Part shown: one piece after another, positions 1-8,313 of the stretch
Layout: each line of letters begins with the position of its first letter
Numbering within the stretch: the first letter of the stretch is position 1
From: Bacteroidota bacterium
GTDB taxonomy: Bacteria; Bacteroidota; Bacteroidia; J057; JADKCL01
NCBI GenBank assembly: GCA_016718825.1
Contig: JADKCL010000009.1
Location: forward strand, 1-64,000
Direction of reading: 5' to 3'
DNA: 64,000 nt
The notes under the pieces: model-generated
Seen by the model: only the letters and a program-made list of their open reading frames with translations
Told to the model about the DNA's origin: nothing
Databases searched by the model: none
Made by a program: the position numbers and the translations under genes

Positions 1-829
1 CGTTTTTGATCAATTCGAAGAGCTTTCCTTGGGCAATGAAACTGTACAAGGCATCGCCGTAGGCATCCACGAGCACACCTTCGTCTTCGGAGGCATTGTA
101 TTTTTTCTTTTCAACGCCGTTGCTTGTGCCTTTCAGAACCACTTGATTGGTACTGCGGTCAAATACCTGCCATTCCAGTGTGATTTTTACATCCGACAAG
201 ACTTCCTGCGAATAATAGGATGTGGACTGCGACATGTCGATCCAAAGCTTGGTCACCTTGGCGCCCAGCAAGAACCGGGGAACCTTCTTGGTATGGTTTT
301 CATTGGAAAACAACTGATGTGACTCCTTCATGGGCGTGTTAAAGCCACTTGTGCCCAACACATCGTAGGTTTTGACATCGATGGGATCGGAGCCCAAACG
401 AGAAAATCCATCCCAGGTCAAAGGTTTGGAAATGCCGCCACGCTTGACGACACCCACTTCCTTGCCCGAAGGAAATTCGGCCAAGAGCTTGTCAAATTCG
501 ATCAGCGGGCTTTCGGGATCCAGGTCAAAATGCGGAAACACCTTGGTCAATGTGACCTTTTTGAATGACTTGATCACCCTCGGTTTTTCTTTGACAGCAA
601 AAACCTGATCGCCGTAATTTTCCTTTTTCACACGGAAGACAAAACCGCTATCGGGAGCCTCTGCCCATTCAAATTTGACCTTGCAAGGGGTTGTACCGCG
701 CAAAACGCCATTCACATACACCTTCGCGGAGTCTGGCGTGCTTTCAACTTCATAGACAAACTGCGCCTTTCCGACGAATGGAAGCAGGCAGATCATCAAG
801 GCGAGCACGGTCAATATTCTGGATTTCAT
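1..829 (-). CDS. PEGA-domain exported protein, 3' end outside window
   Basis: The reading frame starts at ATG 829 and stays open to the left edge, so only the first 276 residues are seen. The N-terminus is a signal peptide of about 22 residues ending in GKAQ, so the product is exported. Residues about 25-60 (VYVNGVLRGTTPCKVKF) match the short PEGA beta-domain, often found in surface or periplasmic proteins of Bacteroidota. The rest is not recognised; later segments (SQSTSYYSQEVLSDVKITLEWQ region) look like a soluble beta-rich domain. In Bacteroidota such N-termini can precede protease or other domains, which here would lie outside the window. The frame is certain, the function unknown. Confidence 0.75.
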   Translation of the reverse strand, partial: MKSRILTVLALMICLLPFVGKAQFVYEVESTPDSAKVYVNGVLRGTTPCKVKFEWAEAPDSGFVFRVKKENYGDQVFAVKEKPRVIKSFKKVTLTKVFPHFDLDPESPLIEFDKLLAEFPSGKEVGVVKRGGISKPLTWDGFSRLGSDPIDVKTYDVLGTSGFNTPMKESHQLFSNENHTKKVPRFLLGAKVTKLWIDMSQSTSYYSQEVLSDVKITLEWQVFDRSTNQVVLKGTSNGVEKKKYNASEDEGVLVDAYGDALYSFIAQGKLFELIKN

Positions 830-847
830 TCCGTTAATTTTTTGTGG

Positions 848-1527
848 TTACAATTTTACACCCATTCCCAAAACAATACCACCCATGACATCGGTTCCCT
901 GATAAGGCTCAAATGTCTCCAAATCATCGTAGTCGATGTGAAAGGATCCAAACTGAGGAATTCTGGATTTGGCAACCTGAACGCCGATTCGACCTTGGAA
1001 GGTCCCAAAGAGGATTCACCCATGTTCCAGATAAATCCAGTCTCAAAACTTAGGCGAAAGTAGGGCGTCAACAAGGAATAGTCCATGTAGACCGGATCTA
1101 TCGGGTAACCATACCGTTCGTAATTTGGCAGGCGGTCGGCAAAAAAGCGCTCTCTGATCCATCCAAACTGCAAATTGGAGCCAATAAAAAACGAATTCCC
1201 AATAAAGAGGCGGTATCTACCTGCAATAGATGGCAGTGGTCTGCGCGTCCAAATCAGATTGGCATCGTAGCTCCGATCATACTGCGGAAACTGAACATTC
1301 CCACCCGGATTGGCCACCAATAGTTTGGAAAACACCAAATCCACGCCAAAGCCATGGTGCGCACTCACTTGTTTGACCCATCCCAGAGCTGTTGCTACTT
1401 GCGGGCCGGCATCGGATCCCCCCATAATCTGACCGTCTAGCCCGAAGTATTGAAATTGACCAAAAAGCGTTGCCGAACAACCAAATGCGAGCCAAAGAAC
1501 CAATGACAGAAAGATGGGTCGTTTCAA
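848..1527 (-). pseudogene. Exported beta-rich protein, frameshifted near its 3' end
   Basis: The frame from ATG 1527 encodes a signal peptide (about 23 residues, ending LFGQ) and a body very similar to the product of 2365-3099, sharing FGLDGQI/FGTDFQI, HHGFG, IWTRR, RYRLFIGN and FFIG motifs. After residue about 168 the frame leaves the homology and runs into an unrelated tail stopping at 856. Shifting frame near 1012-1020 restores homology: the other frame reads GTFQGRIGVQ, then IPQFGSF, then GTDVMGGIVLGMGVKL and stops at 848-850, exactly parallel to the intact paralogue. One missing base therefore explains it. The intact paralogue looks like an outer-membrane or periplasmic beta-structured protein (alternating aromatic residues, short hydrophobic C-terminus). 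Family not recognised. Confidence 0.75.
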
Positions 1528-1614
1528 AGGATTGAAGGATTTTGTGTCAAGTTACCGATTTGAGATTCAATGCGCAACCCGTGAGTAGGATTTTCAAGCA
1601 GACAAAAATTTAGC

Positions 1615-1622
1615 TAGCTTTG
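1615..1622 (+). promoter_or_regulatory. TAnnTTTG -7 promoter element (TAGCTTTG)
   Basis: TAGCTTTG matches the -7 consensus of the Bacteroidota primary sigma factor exactly. It lies 33 bp before the ATG of the Ig-like lipoprotein at 1655, in the 127-bp gap between divergent genes. No clear -33 TTG was found. Confidence 0.6.
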
Positions 1623-1654
1623 TACTTAGACGTCCCAAATGCGTCCTTTGGATC

Positions 1655-2332
1655 ATGCCAAAAATCCTACAATATTCATTTCCGACGATCGGATTGTTAC
1701 TGTGCCTGCTGCTCTGCTTGGCGTCGTGCAAACCCGATACTGAGTCCCCGGTGATCCGACTCAAGGGTAGCGATACGATCATGGGCCTCGTCGGCATGCC
1801 GATTGAGGAACCGGGTTACATCGCATTTGACAAGGAGGATTTGGATCTTGTGGATGAGGTTGTCATCTCAGGAAATGTGAACATGAGCCGTGCCGGTACC
1901 TACCAACGTATTTACACCGTGACCGATGCCGCCGGAAATTCGGCGCAAGCGAACCGAACTGTGATACTGGACATCAGCATGCAATCCCTCGTCGGAACCT
2001 TCAGGTCCGACAACGCGTTTGGTGCATGTTCGGGTTATGGATCTTCGCAGATCACGATCCTTGACGAGGCCAACAAGATCCTGAAGATCTCGCCAGCAGT
2101 CGGCTATTTTGCGCAGACCAACAACTACATTCGAATGCATTACAATGGTTCAACGGCCCCGCAATTGACTTCCGTTGCGATTAATCTTCCCTGTTCCTAC
2201 TACGCCTATGCTGGCACTGGCACAGGAAGGATCTTTAACAACGGCGATTCGATCCACGTTTTTATTCGGGTTACTTCTTCCCTTTATGGTACCTCGACTT
2301 ACTTCACAGCGGATTATGTGCGGGTGGAGTAG
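1655..2332 (+). CDS. Lipoprotein with DUF5011-type Ig-like domain (copy 1)
   Basis: The 225-residue product begins with a lipoprotein signal: a hydrophobic stretch ending LCLASC, with the lipidated cysteine near residue 25. Residues about 30-105 (ESPVIRLKGSDTI, then EEPGYIAFDKEDLDL, then RAGTYQRIYTVTDAAGNSAQ) match the Ig-like DUF5011/Cry22-type fold, with its typical ending TYTVTDAAGN. The C-terminal half (about 110-225) is beta-rich and not recognised. It is a paralogue of 3169-3819. It sits divergent from the frameshifted exported protein at 848-1527 with its own TAnnTTTG element, and convergent with 2365-3099 (32-bp gap). Predicted location is the outer membrane, probably surface exposed; role unknown. 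Confidence 0.75.
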   Translation: MPKILQYSFPTIGLLLCLLLCLASCKPDTESPVIRLKGSDTIMGLVGMPIEEPGYIAFDKEDLDLVDEVVISGNVNMSRAGTYQRIYTVTDAAGNSAQANRTVILDISMQSLVGTFRSDNAFGACSGYGSSQITILDEANKILKISPAVGYFAQTNNYIRMHYNGSTAPQLTSVAINLPCSYYAYAGTGTGRIFNNGDSIHVFIRVTSSLYGTSTYFTADYVRVE

Positions 2333-2364
2333 GGAATCAGACAAGCGATCAAAGTTGGTGTTCC

Positions 2365-3078
2365 TTACAGTTTGATCCCCAATCCCAAGACGACTCCGCC
2401 CATGACATTCGTGCCGGTAATGGGGCGGAATTCTTCCCGTTCGTCATAGTCGAGGCTAAAAGAACCAAATGCGGGCACCCTCGCCATCGTTTTCTGTGCT
2501 CCGATGCGAGCATTGACAGTTCCGTAGAGCTTCCCGCCAATGTCAAAGACAAATCCAGTTTCAAAACTCAACCGGAAGTAAGGTGAGAAAAGGTTGAAGT
2601 CCATAAAAACGGGTTCGATGGGTGCCATCCCACCCGAATAGTTTCCCATACGATCCGCAAAAAAGCGTTCGTGGATCATTCCAAACTGAAGATTCGTCCC
2701 AATGAAAAATTCGTTGCCGATAAACAATCGGTACCGTGCCGCAACTGCAGGCAAGGTTTTGCGCGTCCAAATCAAGCCGCAGTCATAAGCAGGGTTATTC
2801 TCCGAGAAATCAACATACTTGCCTGGATTGGCGAATAGCAAGCGCGGAAGCACCAAATCCGCTCCAAATCCATGGTGTGTGCTAAACTGATGCAGCCAAC
2901 CGATCCCGGTTGCGAACTGCGTGGTGCCATTGCGTCCACCAATGATTTGAAAGTCGGTCCCGAAATAGTGGAACTGGCCGTAAGCCGCTGATCCACAACC
3001 AAGCGTGAACCAAAATAAGAGCGTCAACAAAAAGGATCGTTTCAACACGGCAGCTGGATTTGGGAGCAAGTTATTCAT
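2365..3078 (-). CDS. Exported beta-rich protein, intact paralogue
   Basis: This frame can be read from 3099, but ATG 3078 or the TTG at about 3045, which aligns with the ATG of the paralogue at 1527, are more plausible starts. The N-terminus (FLLTLLFWFTLGC, ending AAYGQ) is a signal peptide. The mature part of about 200 residues has repeated aromatic/glycine beta motifs (HYFGTDFQIIGG, RYRLFIGNEFFIG, YFRLSFETGF) and ends GGVVLGLGIKL, suggesting an outer-membrane beta-barrel or beta-sandwich. No family recognised. It is the intact member of the duplicated pair (other copy 848-1527) and is divergent from the Ig-like lipoprotein at 3169. The conserved arrangement suggests the two products work together. 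Confidence 0.7.
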   Translation of the reverse strand: MNNLLPNPAAVLKRSFLLTLLFWFTLGCGSAAYGQFHYFGTDFQIIGGRNGTTQFATGIGWLHQFSTHHGFGADLVLPRLLFANPGKYVDFSENNPAYDCGLIWTRKTLPAVAARYRLFIGNEFFIGTNLQFGMIHERFFADRMGNYSGGMAPIEPVFMDFNLFSPYFRLSFETGFVFDIGGKLYGTVNARIGAQKTMARVPAFGSFSLDYDEREEFRPITGTNVMGGVVLGLGIKL

Positions 3079-3132
3079 TTGATTTTCGATCCGCAACACG
3101 ATCCGGAATCCGAGTCTGTGTTTTTTTTATTC

Positions 3133-3140
3133 TATATTTG
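3133..3140 (+). promoter_or_regulatory. TAnnTTTG -7 promoter element (TATATTTG)
   Basis: TATATTTG is an exact match to the Bacteroidota -7 element. Transcription would begin around 3147, after the first in-frame ATG at 3142, so it supports ATG 3169 as the start of the downstream lipoprotein. Confidence 0.6.
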
Positions 3141-3168
3141 AATGCGCGATGAATCTAAACGCAAGTCA

Positions 3169-3819
3169 ATGACATCAAAACTTCCCTTTCTCCGCTTTTA
3201 TTGTTGGTCTTGCCTTGTCCTACTCGGCTTGGCGTCTTGCACGACTGATACCGAGGCGCCCGTCTTGCGGCTGTATGGATTGGATTCCGTGATGATTCCC
3301 CGCGGCACGTCTTTCAATGACCCGGGGGTGGTGGCATTTGACAGCAAGGACCTTGACCTCAGAGACGAAGTTGTGGTTTCTGGTGATTTCAACGAGGCAG
3401 TCGTCGGCACCTATGAAAGAATCTACACGGTGACCGATGAGGCAGGCAACTCCTCGCAGATCAAACGCAAAATTTCCGTTTACCACGGTATCCAAACTGC
3501 CGATGGCCGATGGTCCTCCCAAAATACCTGTTTTGATTGTGGAGGGTTAGGAAGTGGCACAGCAACGATGGTGGGTGATGTTAACTACGGATACATAAGA
3601 ATATCCCCAGCCTTGGGAAGCGGGAACAGTAGTTATTTCCATCTGAGAATTTCGCCAACCGGCAATTTGACCTTATTTTCTGCCGATGGTTGCATCTACA
3701 ATTATATCCTCGGGTCTGGCAGGATCTCAGAAGACGCAGACTCAATTTCACTCTCCTTGACGCGTAGTGGCACCAATGGCCAATATGGCTGCTCTGCACT
3801 CTATGTTCGGTTACCCTGA
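3169..3819 (+). CDS. Lipoprotein with DUF5011-type Ig-like domain (copy 2)
   Basis: An upstream in-frame ATG exists at 3142, but ATG 3169 is preferred: it leaves a normal lipoprotein signal (LPFLRFYCWSCLVLLGLASC) and lies downstream of the promoter at 3133-3140. The domain at about residues 25-100 repeats the Ig-like pattern of the copy at 1655 (EAPVLRLYGLDS, FNDPGVVAFDSKDLDL, GTYERIYTVTDEAGNSS). The C-terminal half is beta-rich with several cysteines (CFDCGG, then GCIYNY, then YGCSALYV) that could form disulfides. It is convergent with the VOC lipoprotein at 3829, with only 9 bp between. Surface lipoprotein by inference; function unknown. Confidence 0.75.
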   Translation: MTSKLPFLRFYCWSCLVLLGLASCTTDTEAPVLRLYGLDSVMIPRGTSFNDPGVVAFDSKDLDLRDEVVVSGDFNEAVVGTYERIYTVTDEAGNSSQIKRKISVYHGIQTADGRWSSQNTCFDCGGLGSGTATMVGDVNYGYIRISPALGSGNSSYFHLRISPTGNLTLFSADGCIYNYILGSGRISEDADSISLSLTRSGTNGQYGCSALYVRLP

Positions 3820-3828
3820 TGGTAAGAC

Positions 3829-4332
3829 CTACCTGTGCTGATCAATCAAAATCACATTCCCATCGGGGTCTGTGAGCATCACGCTGCCCGGACCTTTGGT
3901 CGTCGGATCGGCCTCAAGGTCTAATTTTTGGCCTTTGTCTTTGAGGTGCTTTTGAATGTCGCGAACATCAGTGAAGGAAGCCGTGTTTTTTGCGTTTTCG
4001 TCCCATCCGGGGTTGAAGGTCAGGATATTCCCCTCAAACATTCCCTGAAACAAACCGATCAGGGCATTCCCGTTTTTCATGATCAGGTAGTTCTGTTCCA
4101 TTCCGCCTCCGAATGACGTGAAACCCAGATTTTCATAAAACAACTTCGAAGCCGCCAAATCCTTGACATTCAAACTCATCGAAAAGGCGCCCAAAGGCAA
4201 AGTCTGCGGCGTTTCCGTTGCCTTGGTTTGCACGGATTGATTGTCGTTAGCCTTGCGGGCGCACGATACGAAGGTCAGAGCCAACAAGGCGACGATTCCA
4301 AGGGTTTTGAGGGTGTTTTTGAGCTGGATCAT
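3829..4332 (-). CDS. VOC-superfamily (glyoxalase-fold) lipoprotein
   Basis: The 167-residue product has a lipoprotein signal (LGIVALLALTFVSC, Cys near residue 24), a short linker rich in N, Q and T, then a VOC domain at about 48-167. Diagnostic features are SMSLNVKDLAASKLFYENLGF at the start (the N-V-D-x-SxxFY pattern), an internal NALIGLFQG strand, and the closing GPGSVMLTDPDGNVILIDQH. VOC proteins include glyoxalases, dioxygenases and antibiotic-binding proteins; the substrate cannot be told from sequence. Export of a VOC domain as a lipoprotein is uncommon but does occur in Bacteroidota. The gene stands alone, convergent with 3169-3819. Confidence 0.85.
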   Translation of the reverse strand: MIQLKNTLKTLGIVALLALTFVSCARKANDNQSVQTKATETPQTLPLGAFSMSLNVKDLAASKLFYENLGFTSFGGGMEQNYLIMKNGNALIGLFQGMFEGNILTFNPGWDENAKNTASFTDVRDIQKHLKDKGQKLDLEADPTTKGPGSVMLTDPDGNVILIDQHR

Positions 4333-4504
4333 ATAAAGGACAAATCAATTGGGTGACGAAAGAAAACGAGTCAACGCTCGCAAAGCAATCAAGTGCGGCA
4401 AATCATAGCTCCCAACATCTTGATTGCAGGCCGAAATTACCAACTGGGACGGGATTGGACAAATTTGGTGTCAGCGGGGGAATAAGAGAATTCTGGAGAC
4501 TTAC

Positions 4505-4828
4505 TCAACGGGCAACGGCATCGAGATTCGGGTACGGCTTTTCCAAGGTGGCTTTGCGCCAGACGCTTTTGTCTGCACTTTGTAAGGCGGCTTGCAGGTC
4601 GAAGTCTGGCCCAAGCTCCTCGGCGAGGGATTCGAGCGTCTGCCTCTTACCATCGGGCAACAGAATCGGGGAATCGGTTTCTCTGGCTAGGAAGTAGGCG
4701 ACGCGACGGGCAATGAAAACATCGGTGGAGGAAATTTCCATCCATTCCGGATTCAAATCCGACTGCGCTATATCAAATTTGACACACTTTGTTGGATACT
4801 CTCTTAGTTCTACTTTGTTAAGTTCCAT
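4505..4828 (-). pseudogene. Small hypothetical gene with its 5' end cut by the IS element
   Basis: The frame ending at 4505 is open upstream into the insertion sequence: the ATG at 4828 and the first few codons lie inside the left end of the IS, and chromosomal codons begin at about 4807. Removing the IS and one TTAG copy joins this frame to 6368-6403 on the other side, extending it to a possible GTG start at 6403 just after an in-frame stop. The retained part (about 100 residues, including DVFIARRVAYFLARETDSP and LAEELGPDFDLQAALQSADK) looks like real coding sequence but matches no family I know. A new start supplied by the IS end may keep it expressed. Confidence 0.5.
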
Positions 4829-6363
4829 AATGACCAATTTGTGTGCACTAAAGTATCTGAGAGTGAGCAGATTGTGAGTATCTATGTGCATAAGTGAACG
4901 CCTGATTTGCTTGCGAATGGTAGCCAATTTCACGAACTTGTTCCTCAGGATAGTACCCCGAAGCGAGAGTGTTGTAAAATTTTTAAAACACTCTCAGTCA
5001 AGGGGTTAAAAATGTCAAAAACGACTATGAGTACAGGGAGAAAACACTTTCGGCCCTCAAGGCCGGTTTGGATGGGCACCTGGAACCGTTCCGCGAGAGC
5101 CTTTGTACTCGTACGCATGACACGTCCGACTTGGCCGCCGATTATATCGAGGGCCTGATCAAGGCCGAACGCGGCAAGCGAAACATGGAGAGGATGGCCG
5201 AGGAATTACCCAACCCAAATTATCAGGCGACCCAGCAATTCGTCACCGACTCGCCATGGGATTCCTTTGCGGTGTTCAAGCTGATCGGCCAGCAGGCATC
5301 GCAAATCCTGAACAGAGATGGCTGGGAAGACACGATGCTGCTGATCGATGAGACGGGCTTCCTGAAGAAGGGTGACGCATCGGTGGGTGTTTCCCGCCAA
5401 TATTCGGGTACTGCGGGCAAGGTGGACAACTGTCAGGTCGCTGTCTTTGCATCGCTTGTCAATGCCCTCGGCGAAGCCTGCCTGATCGACACGCGGCTTT
5501 ATCTGCCCAAGGTTTGGGCAGACGACGAGAAGCGGTGCATCCAGGCAGGAATCCCCGGGTGGCACCGGATGTGCATGACCAAGCCGCAGTTGGCGCTGGA
5601 GATGATTTGCGAGGCCAAGGCAGCGGGCGTAGAGTTCGGGTGCATCGGCGGGGACGGCCTCTACGGGGACAATTCGGAGCTTTGCATGGCAATTGCAGAG
5701 ATCGGGGAGACCTTCCTGTTCGACGTGCACTCCGACCAGCTCATTTGGCTTGCGCGCCCTGAGTCCCGCCAGGCAGGGGCCATGCGGGTTGACGCGTATG
5801 CGGCTTCGCTCGCCCAGGAGCAATGGATCGAGGTGTTCGTGCGTGACACCGCCAAGGGGCCGCTCAGGGCGTGGGCGCATGCCACGACCGCTTGGATATG
5901 GCCTCCAGACGCCGTGGAGCCATTCCAATGGACACTCATATTGCGCAATACGCCGGGCGAGGACGCCATCAAATATGCCCTCACAAATGCTCCGGAGGGC
6001 ACGCTCACACTCCAGCGAATGGTCTTCATGCAAGCCCAGCGCTATTGGATCGAGCGGTGTTTCCAAGACGCCAAAAGCGAGATGGGGTTGGCCGATTACC
6101 AGGTCCGCAAGTGGCAGGCATGGTACCACCACATGGCCTTGGTCATGATGGGCATGCTCTTCTTGCTCAAGGAGCGCATCTTTTTCCAGCGCGAACACCC
6201 ACTGCTGAGCATGCGCGACCTCAGGCTGCTGATGCAAGCATTGCTCGATGATAATCATGGATTATTCGAACGTCGGTACGAGCAGATGGAGCAAAGGCAC
6301 AAACAAAGACAAAAGGATATCGACCGACGGCGAAGGCTGAGAACCTAATGTCACAAAGTAGAA
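4808..6363 (+). mobile_element. IS701-family insertion sequence, 1,556 bp
   Basis: The ends are perfect 11-bp inverted repeats: TTCTACTTTGT at 4808-4818 and ACAAAGTAGAA at 6353-6363. They are flanked by a direct TTAG at 4804-4807 and 6364-6367, which is the 4-bp YTAR-type target duplication expected of IS701. The element carries one transposase frame (5068-6348) with a 250-bp leader. The intact repeats and target duplication suggest a fairly recent insertion. It lies inside a small hypothetical gene (see 4505-4828). Confidence 0.9.
5068..6348 (+). CDS. IS701-family DDE transposase
   Basis: The 426-residue product carries the DDE endonuclease motifs of the IS701/DDE_5 group: LLIDETGFLKKG (first Asp) followed by SVGVSRQYSGTAGKVDNCQ, then GCIGGDGLYGD (second Asp), and a C-terminal RYWIERCFQDAKSEMGLADYQ segment with the catalytic Glu. 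It catalyses cut-and-paste movement of the surrounding element. The frame has no ATG near its start: homology-like sequence extends upstream of TTG 5068 (EKTLSALKAGLDGHLEPF), while the nearest ATG (5012) is one base out of frame. Either TTG initiation or a -1 slip on the AAAA run near 5040 is possible. GC content is somewhat higher than in the flanking accessory genes. Confidence 0.9.
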   Translation: MDGHLEPFRESLCTRTHDTSDLAADYIEGLIKAERGKRNMERMAEELPNPNYQATQQFVTDSPWDSFAVFKLIGQQASQILNRDGWEDTMLLIDETGFLKKGDASVGVSRQYSGTAGKVDNCQVAVFASLVNALGEACLIDTRLYLPKVWADDEKRCIQAGIPGWHRMCMTKPQLALEMICEAKAAGVEFGCIGGDGLYGDNSELCMAIAEIGETFLFDVHSDQLIWLARPESRQAGAMRVDAYAASLAQEQWIEVFVRDTAKGPLRAWAHATTAWIWPPDAVEPFQWTLILRNTPGEDAIKYALTNAPEGTLTLQRMVFMQAQRYWIERCFQDAKSEMGLADYQVRKWQAWYHHMALVMMGMLFLLKERIFFQREHPLLSMRDLRLLMQALLDDNHGLFERRYEQMEQRHKQRQKDIDRRRRLRT

Positions 6364-6415
6364 TTAGTGATCTGAAAACAATTCTCCTTCGGAGGAGCAG
6401 CACGAGAATCGTTCA

Positions 6416-7099
6416 TTAGAATTCGTGATCAACTCGATCATCAACATCAACATTCCTCTTATCACCCGTTAGAAAATGATTTATGAAAGTTAATTTTTGC
6501 ACTGCTTCTACGGTTGCTACTTTTTTCGAGGAGTCAAAGGTTAAAAGTTTCCAAAGGATACCATTACCGAAATCTATGTAAACAGGACAAGTTGCCTCAG
6601 ACCAATTGTGAAGTAGTTTGCCTCTTCCGAACCATCTGACCATATAGGTCAGTGGGGCTTCACATATTGGGGGCAAAGTAAGGCCTAGCTCAAATATTGA
6701 TGAATCTGAAAATCCTCTTGAGCCGTTAACCACCCAAATCATTTTCTTGTAGAAAATTTCGCGTGATTTTCTTTCTAAAGCATCAATTGGCGAATTCTGA
6801 AATTCAAGAACAAGATCATATTCCGTTTTAACGTCGGCAATATGAATTTCACCTGTCTCAGGGTCTTTGTGAATTTGTTCTTGCCAGTCTCGTGGAAAGT
6901 GGTCCTTCCACATACGATGCCATTCGGTTTCAGACTCTGACCAAGGATCGCATGGTGGGTTGCCCTTATGTGCCCAATGCCAAATTTTCATTCGACCACA
7001 TTTCGCAACCATTTCAGACCGGCAAATTGGCGAGGGGCAAATCCCTTTCAATTTAGGTTCAGCCTCTCTTCTAATTCCATTCACAATCGCGAATCTCAT
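6416..7099 (-). CDS. CoiA-like nuclease-fold protein
   Basis: The 227-residue product has a Cys-rich N-terminus (CPSPICRSEM, then CGRMKIWHWAHKG), followed by WSESETEWHRMWKDHFP and then HIADVKTEYDLVLEFQNSPI. That order, a zinc-like knuckle with HWAH, a W-x-E helix and an A-D...EFQ core, is characteristic of the CoiA/PD-(D/E)XK family, whose founding member acts in competence. The catalytic Asp and Glu-x-Gln are present at about residues 88-100. The C-terminal part is unassigned. Base composition is visibly AT-richer than neighbouring core genes. With the IS on one side and another AT-rich gene on the other, this suggests horizontal acquisition. A competence role is not implied by location; a defence or DNA-repair role is equally possible. 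Confidence 0.75.
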   Translation of the reverse strand: MRFAIVNGIRREAEPKLKGICPSPICRSEMVAKCGRMKIWHWAHKGNPPCDPWSESETEWHRMWKDHFPRDWQEQIHKDPETGEIHIADVKTEYDLVLEFQNSPIDALERKSREIFYKKMIWVVNGSRGFSDSSIFELGLTLPPICEAPLTYMVRWFGRGKLLHNWSEATCPVYIDFGNGILWKLLTFDSSKKVATVEAVQKLTFINHFLTGDKRNVDVDDRVDHEF

Positions 7100-7494
7100 A
7101 CTGGTAGGTTTCTTAACAGGGTGGGAGGATTAACAGACTTAAGCCGATTACCGGCCTTTAATCTGCCGTTGTCGGCAATTTACTTGTTTTTTTAGATTCA
7201 TCCATTTCGTTCGGAAATAGTTTTGGGTTTTTACCGTACCTAGAATGGGGGATTTGATAGGATTTGTTGTATGGTTTTCATTCGTATTGTCACAATAGGT
7301 TTTTTGTATCGAAGTGATAAAGGTTGTCCTCCACTTTTGCCAGACATTTTTGGACAAGTTTTGACTGGTTTCTTCTACATACTTTCCGGAAACTCCTTGT
7401 TAATCTCTCGACCTTCGACTACAGGAGTCAGGGGTAATTTTCCTTTGAAAATCTCTATCCAAATTACTATATTGCCTAATTCGAAAATACCTCA
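7100..7494 (+). other. AT-rich intergenic region between divergent genes
   Basis: These 395 bp separate the CoiA-like gene from the divergent membrane protein. No ORF in it looks real. An exact TAnnTTTG match (TAGTTTTG) occurs at 7218-7225 on the plus strand, 270 bp before the gene at 7495, so a long leader would be needed. No tRNA or hairpin terminator was recognised. Confidence 0.4.
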
Positions 7495-8313
7495 ATGGAG
7501 AAAAAAATATTCAAAGGAAGGGCCTTGTTTTCGGAGACGAAACGAATGCGGACGGTAACTGAAAGTGCTGACTCGGTGGAGGAACTGCGAGAAATTTTGC
7601 TTTCAAAAGGGTTTGTTGAACCTTTTGAGGTTGAGGAATTGGAACCGGAGGCACCTACGGAGAAGCAATTGAGCTACGCAAAGGATCTTGGAATCCAAAT
7701 ACCAAATGGGGCGACAAAGCATGATCTTTCGACTTTGATTGATCGCTCCCTTTCCAATGACAGCGAGCCAAACCCAGACCTTTTGGTCTATGCCAAGGTA
7801 ATGGGGATTGATTATCCAAAGTATGTTGGAAAGAAAGCACTTTACAAACTAATTTTCGAAAACCTTGGCCTCCGTGATAAAATGGCATTTTTTGTATTTT
7901 CAGTTTATCGGTATTTGTCCGAGGATCGAGGTGCTAATTTGGGAATACATCCACATAAGGGTAAGATTTATGACTTTGTTGATAGTTTACTTCTGGAGGA
8001 TAGAATCGTGAAATCGATTACAAAGTACGAAGGTGAGGACCTAAGATTTTTTGGAACTATTCGGTTCCCAGATGGTAATGAAGCCACAGGAGGGAGTACA
8101 AAAACGATCGGTTATCAGATTGTGTCCGAGTTTGTAAGTGTTACATTCAACACACCTAAAAGCAGAACTTGGCAACCAAAAAACGAATTTACGATAGGCT
8201 CCGATAGTCGCAAGCAAGCCACTAGCAAACGGCCCCCATCTGGATGTGCAATCATTTTAATGGTTGTCTTTGCAGCATGTCTAATCGATTGGGTTTCGAA
8301 CAATTTGTTTTGA
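7495..8313 (+). CDS. Tail-anchored protein with two SAP-like repeats
   Basis: The 272-residue product has an acidic N-terminus (about 20-55) and then two related helical modules: TEKQLSYAKDLGIQIPNGAT (about 55-85) and a second with LLVYAKVMGIDYPKYVGKKA (about 97-125). Each has the form Q/L-x-YAK-x-(L/M)GI followed by a short helix, resembling SAP/LEM-like helix-extension-helix units seen in phage and plasmid proteins. A soluble middle part follows. The C-terminus (CAIILMVVFAACLIDWVS) is a transmembrane helix, so the protein probably sits in the inner membrane with its body in the cytoplasm. Codon use is AT-rich like 6416-7099. Function not recognised. Confidence 0.6.
   Translation: MEKKIFKGRALFSETKRMRTVTESADSVEELREILLSKGFVEPFEVEELEPEAPTEKQLSYAKDLGIQIPNGATKHDLSTLIDRSLSNDSEPNPDLLVYAKVMGIDYPKYVGKKALYKLIFENLGLRDKMAFFVFSVYRYLSEDRGANLGIHPHKGKIYDFVDSLLLEDRIVKSITKYEGEDLRFFGTIRFPDGNEATGGSTKTIGYQIVSEFVSVTFNTPKSRTWQPKNEFTIGSDSRKQATSKRPPSGCAIILMVVFAACLIDWVSNNLF

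Noticed and set aside
5206..6258. A 350-codon minus-strand frame inside the IS
   Set aside because: Shadow of the transposase; no motif, although it could be mistaken for an accessory gene.
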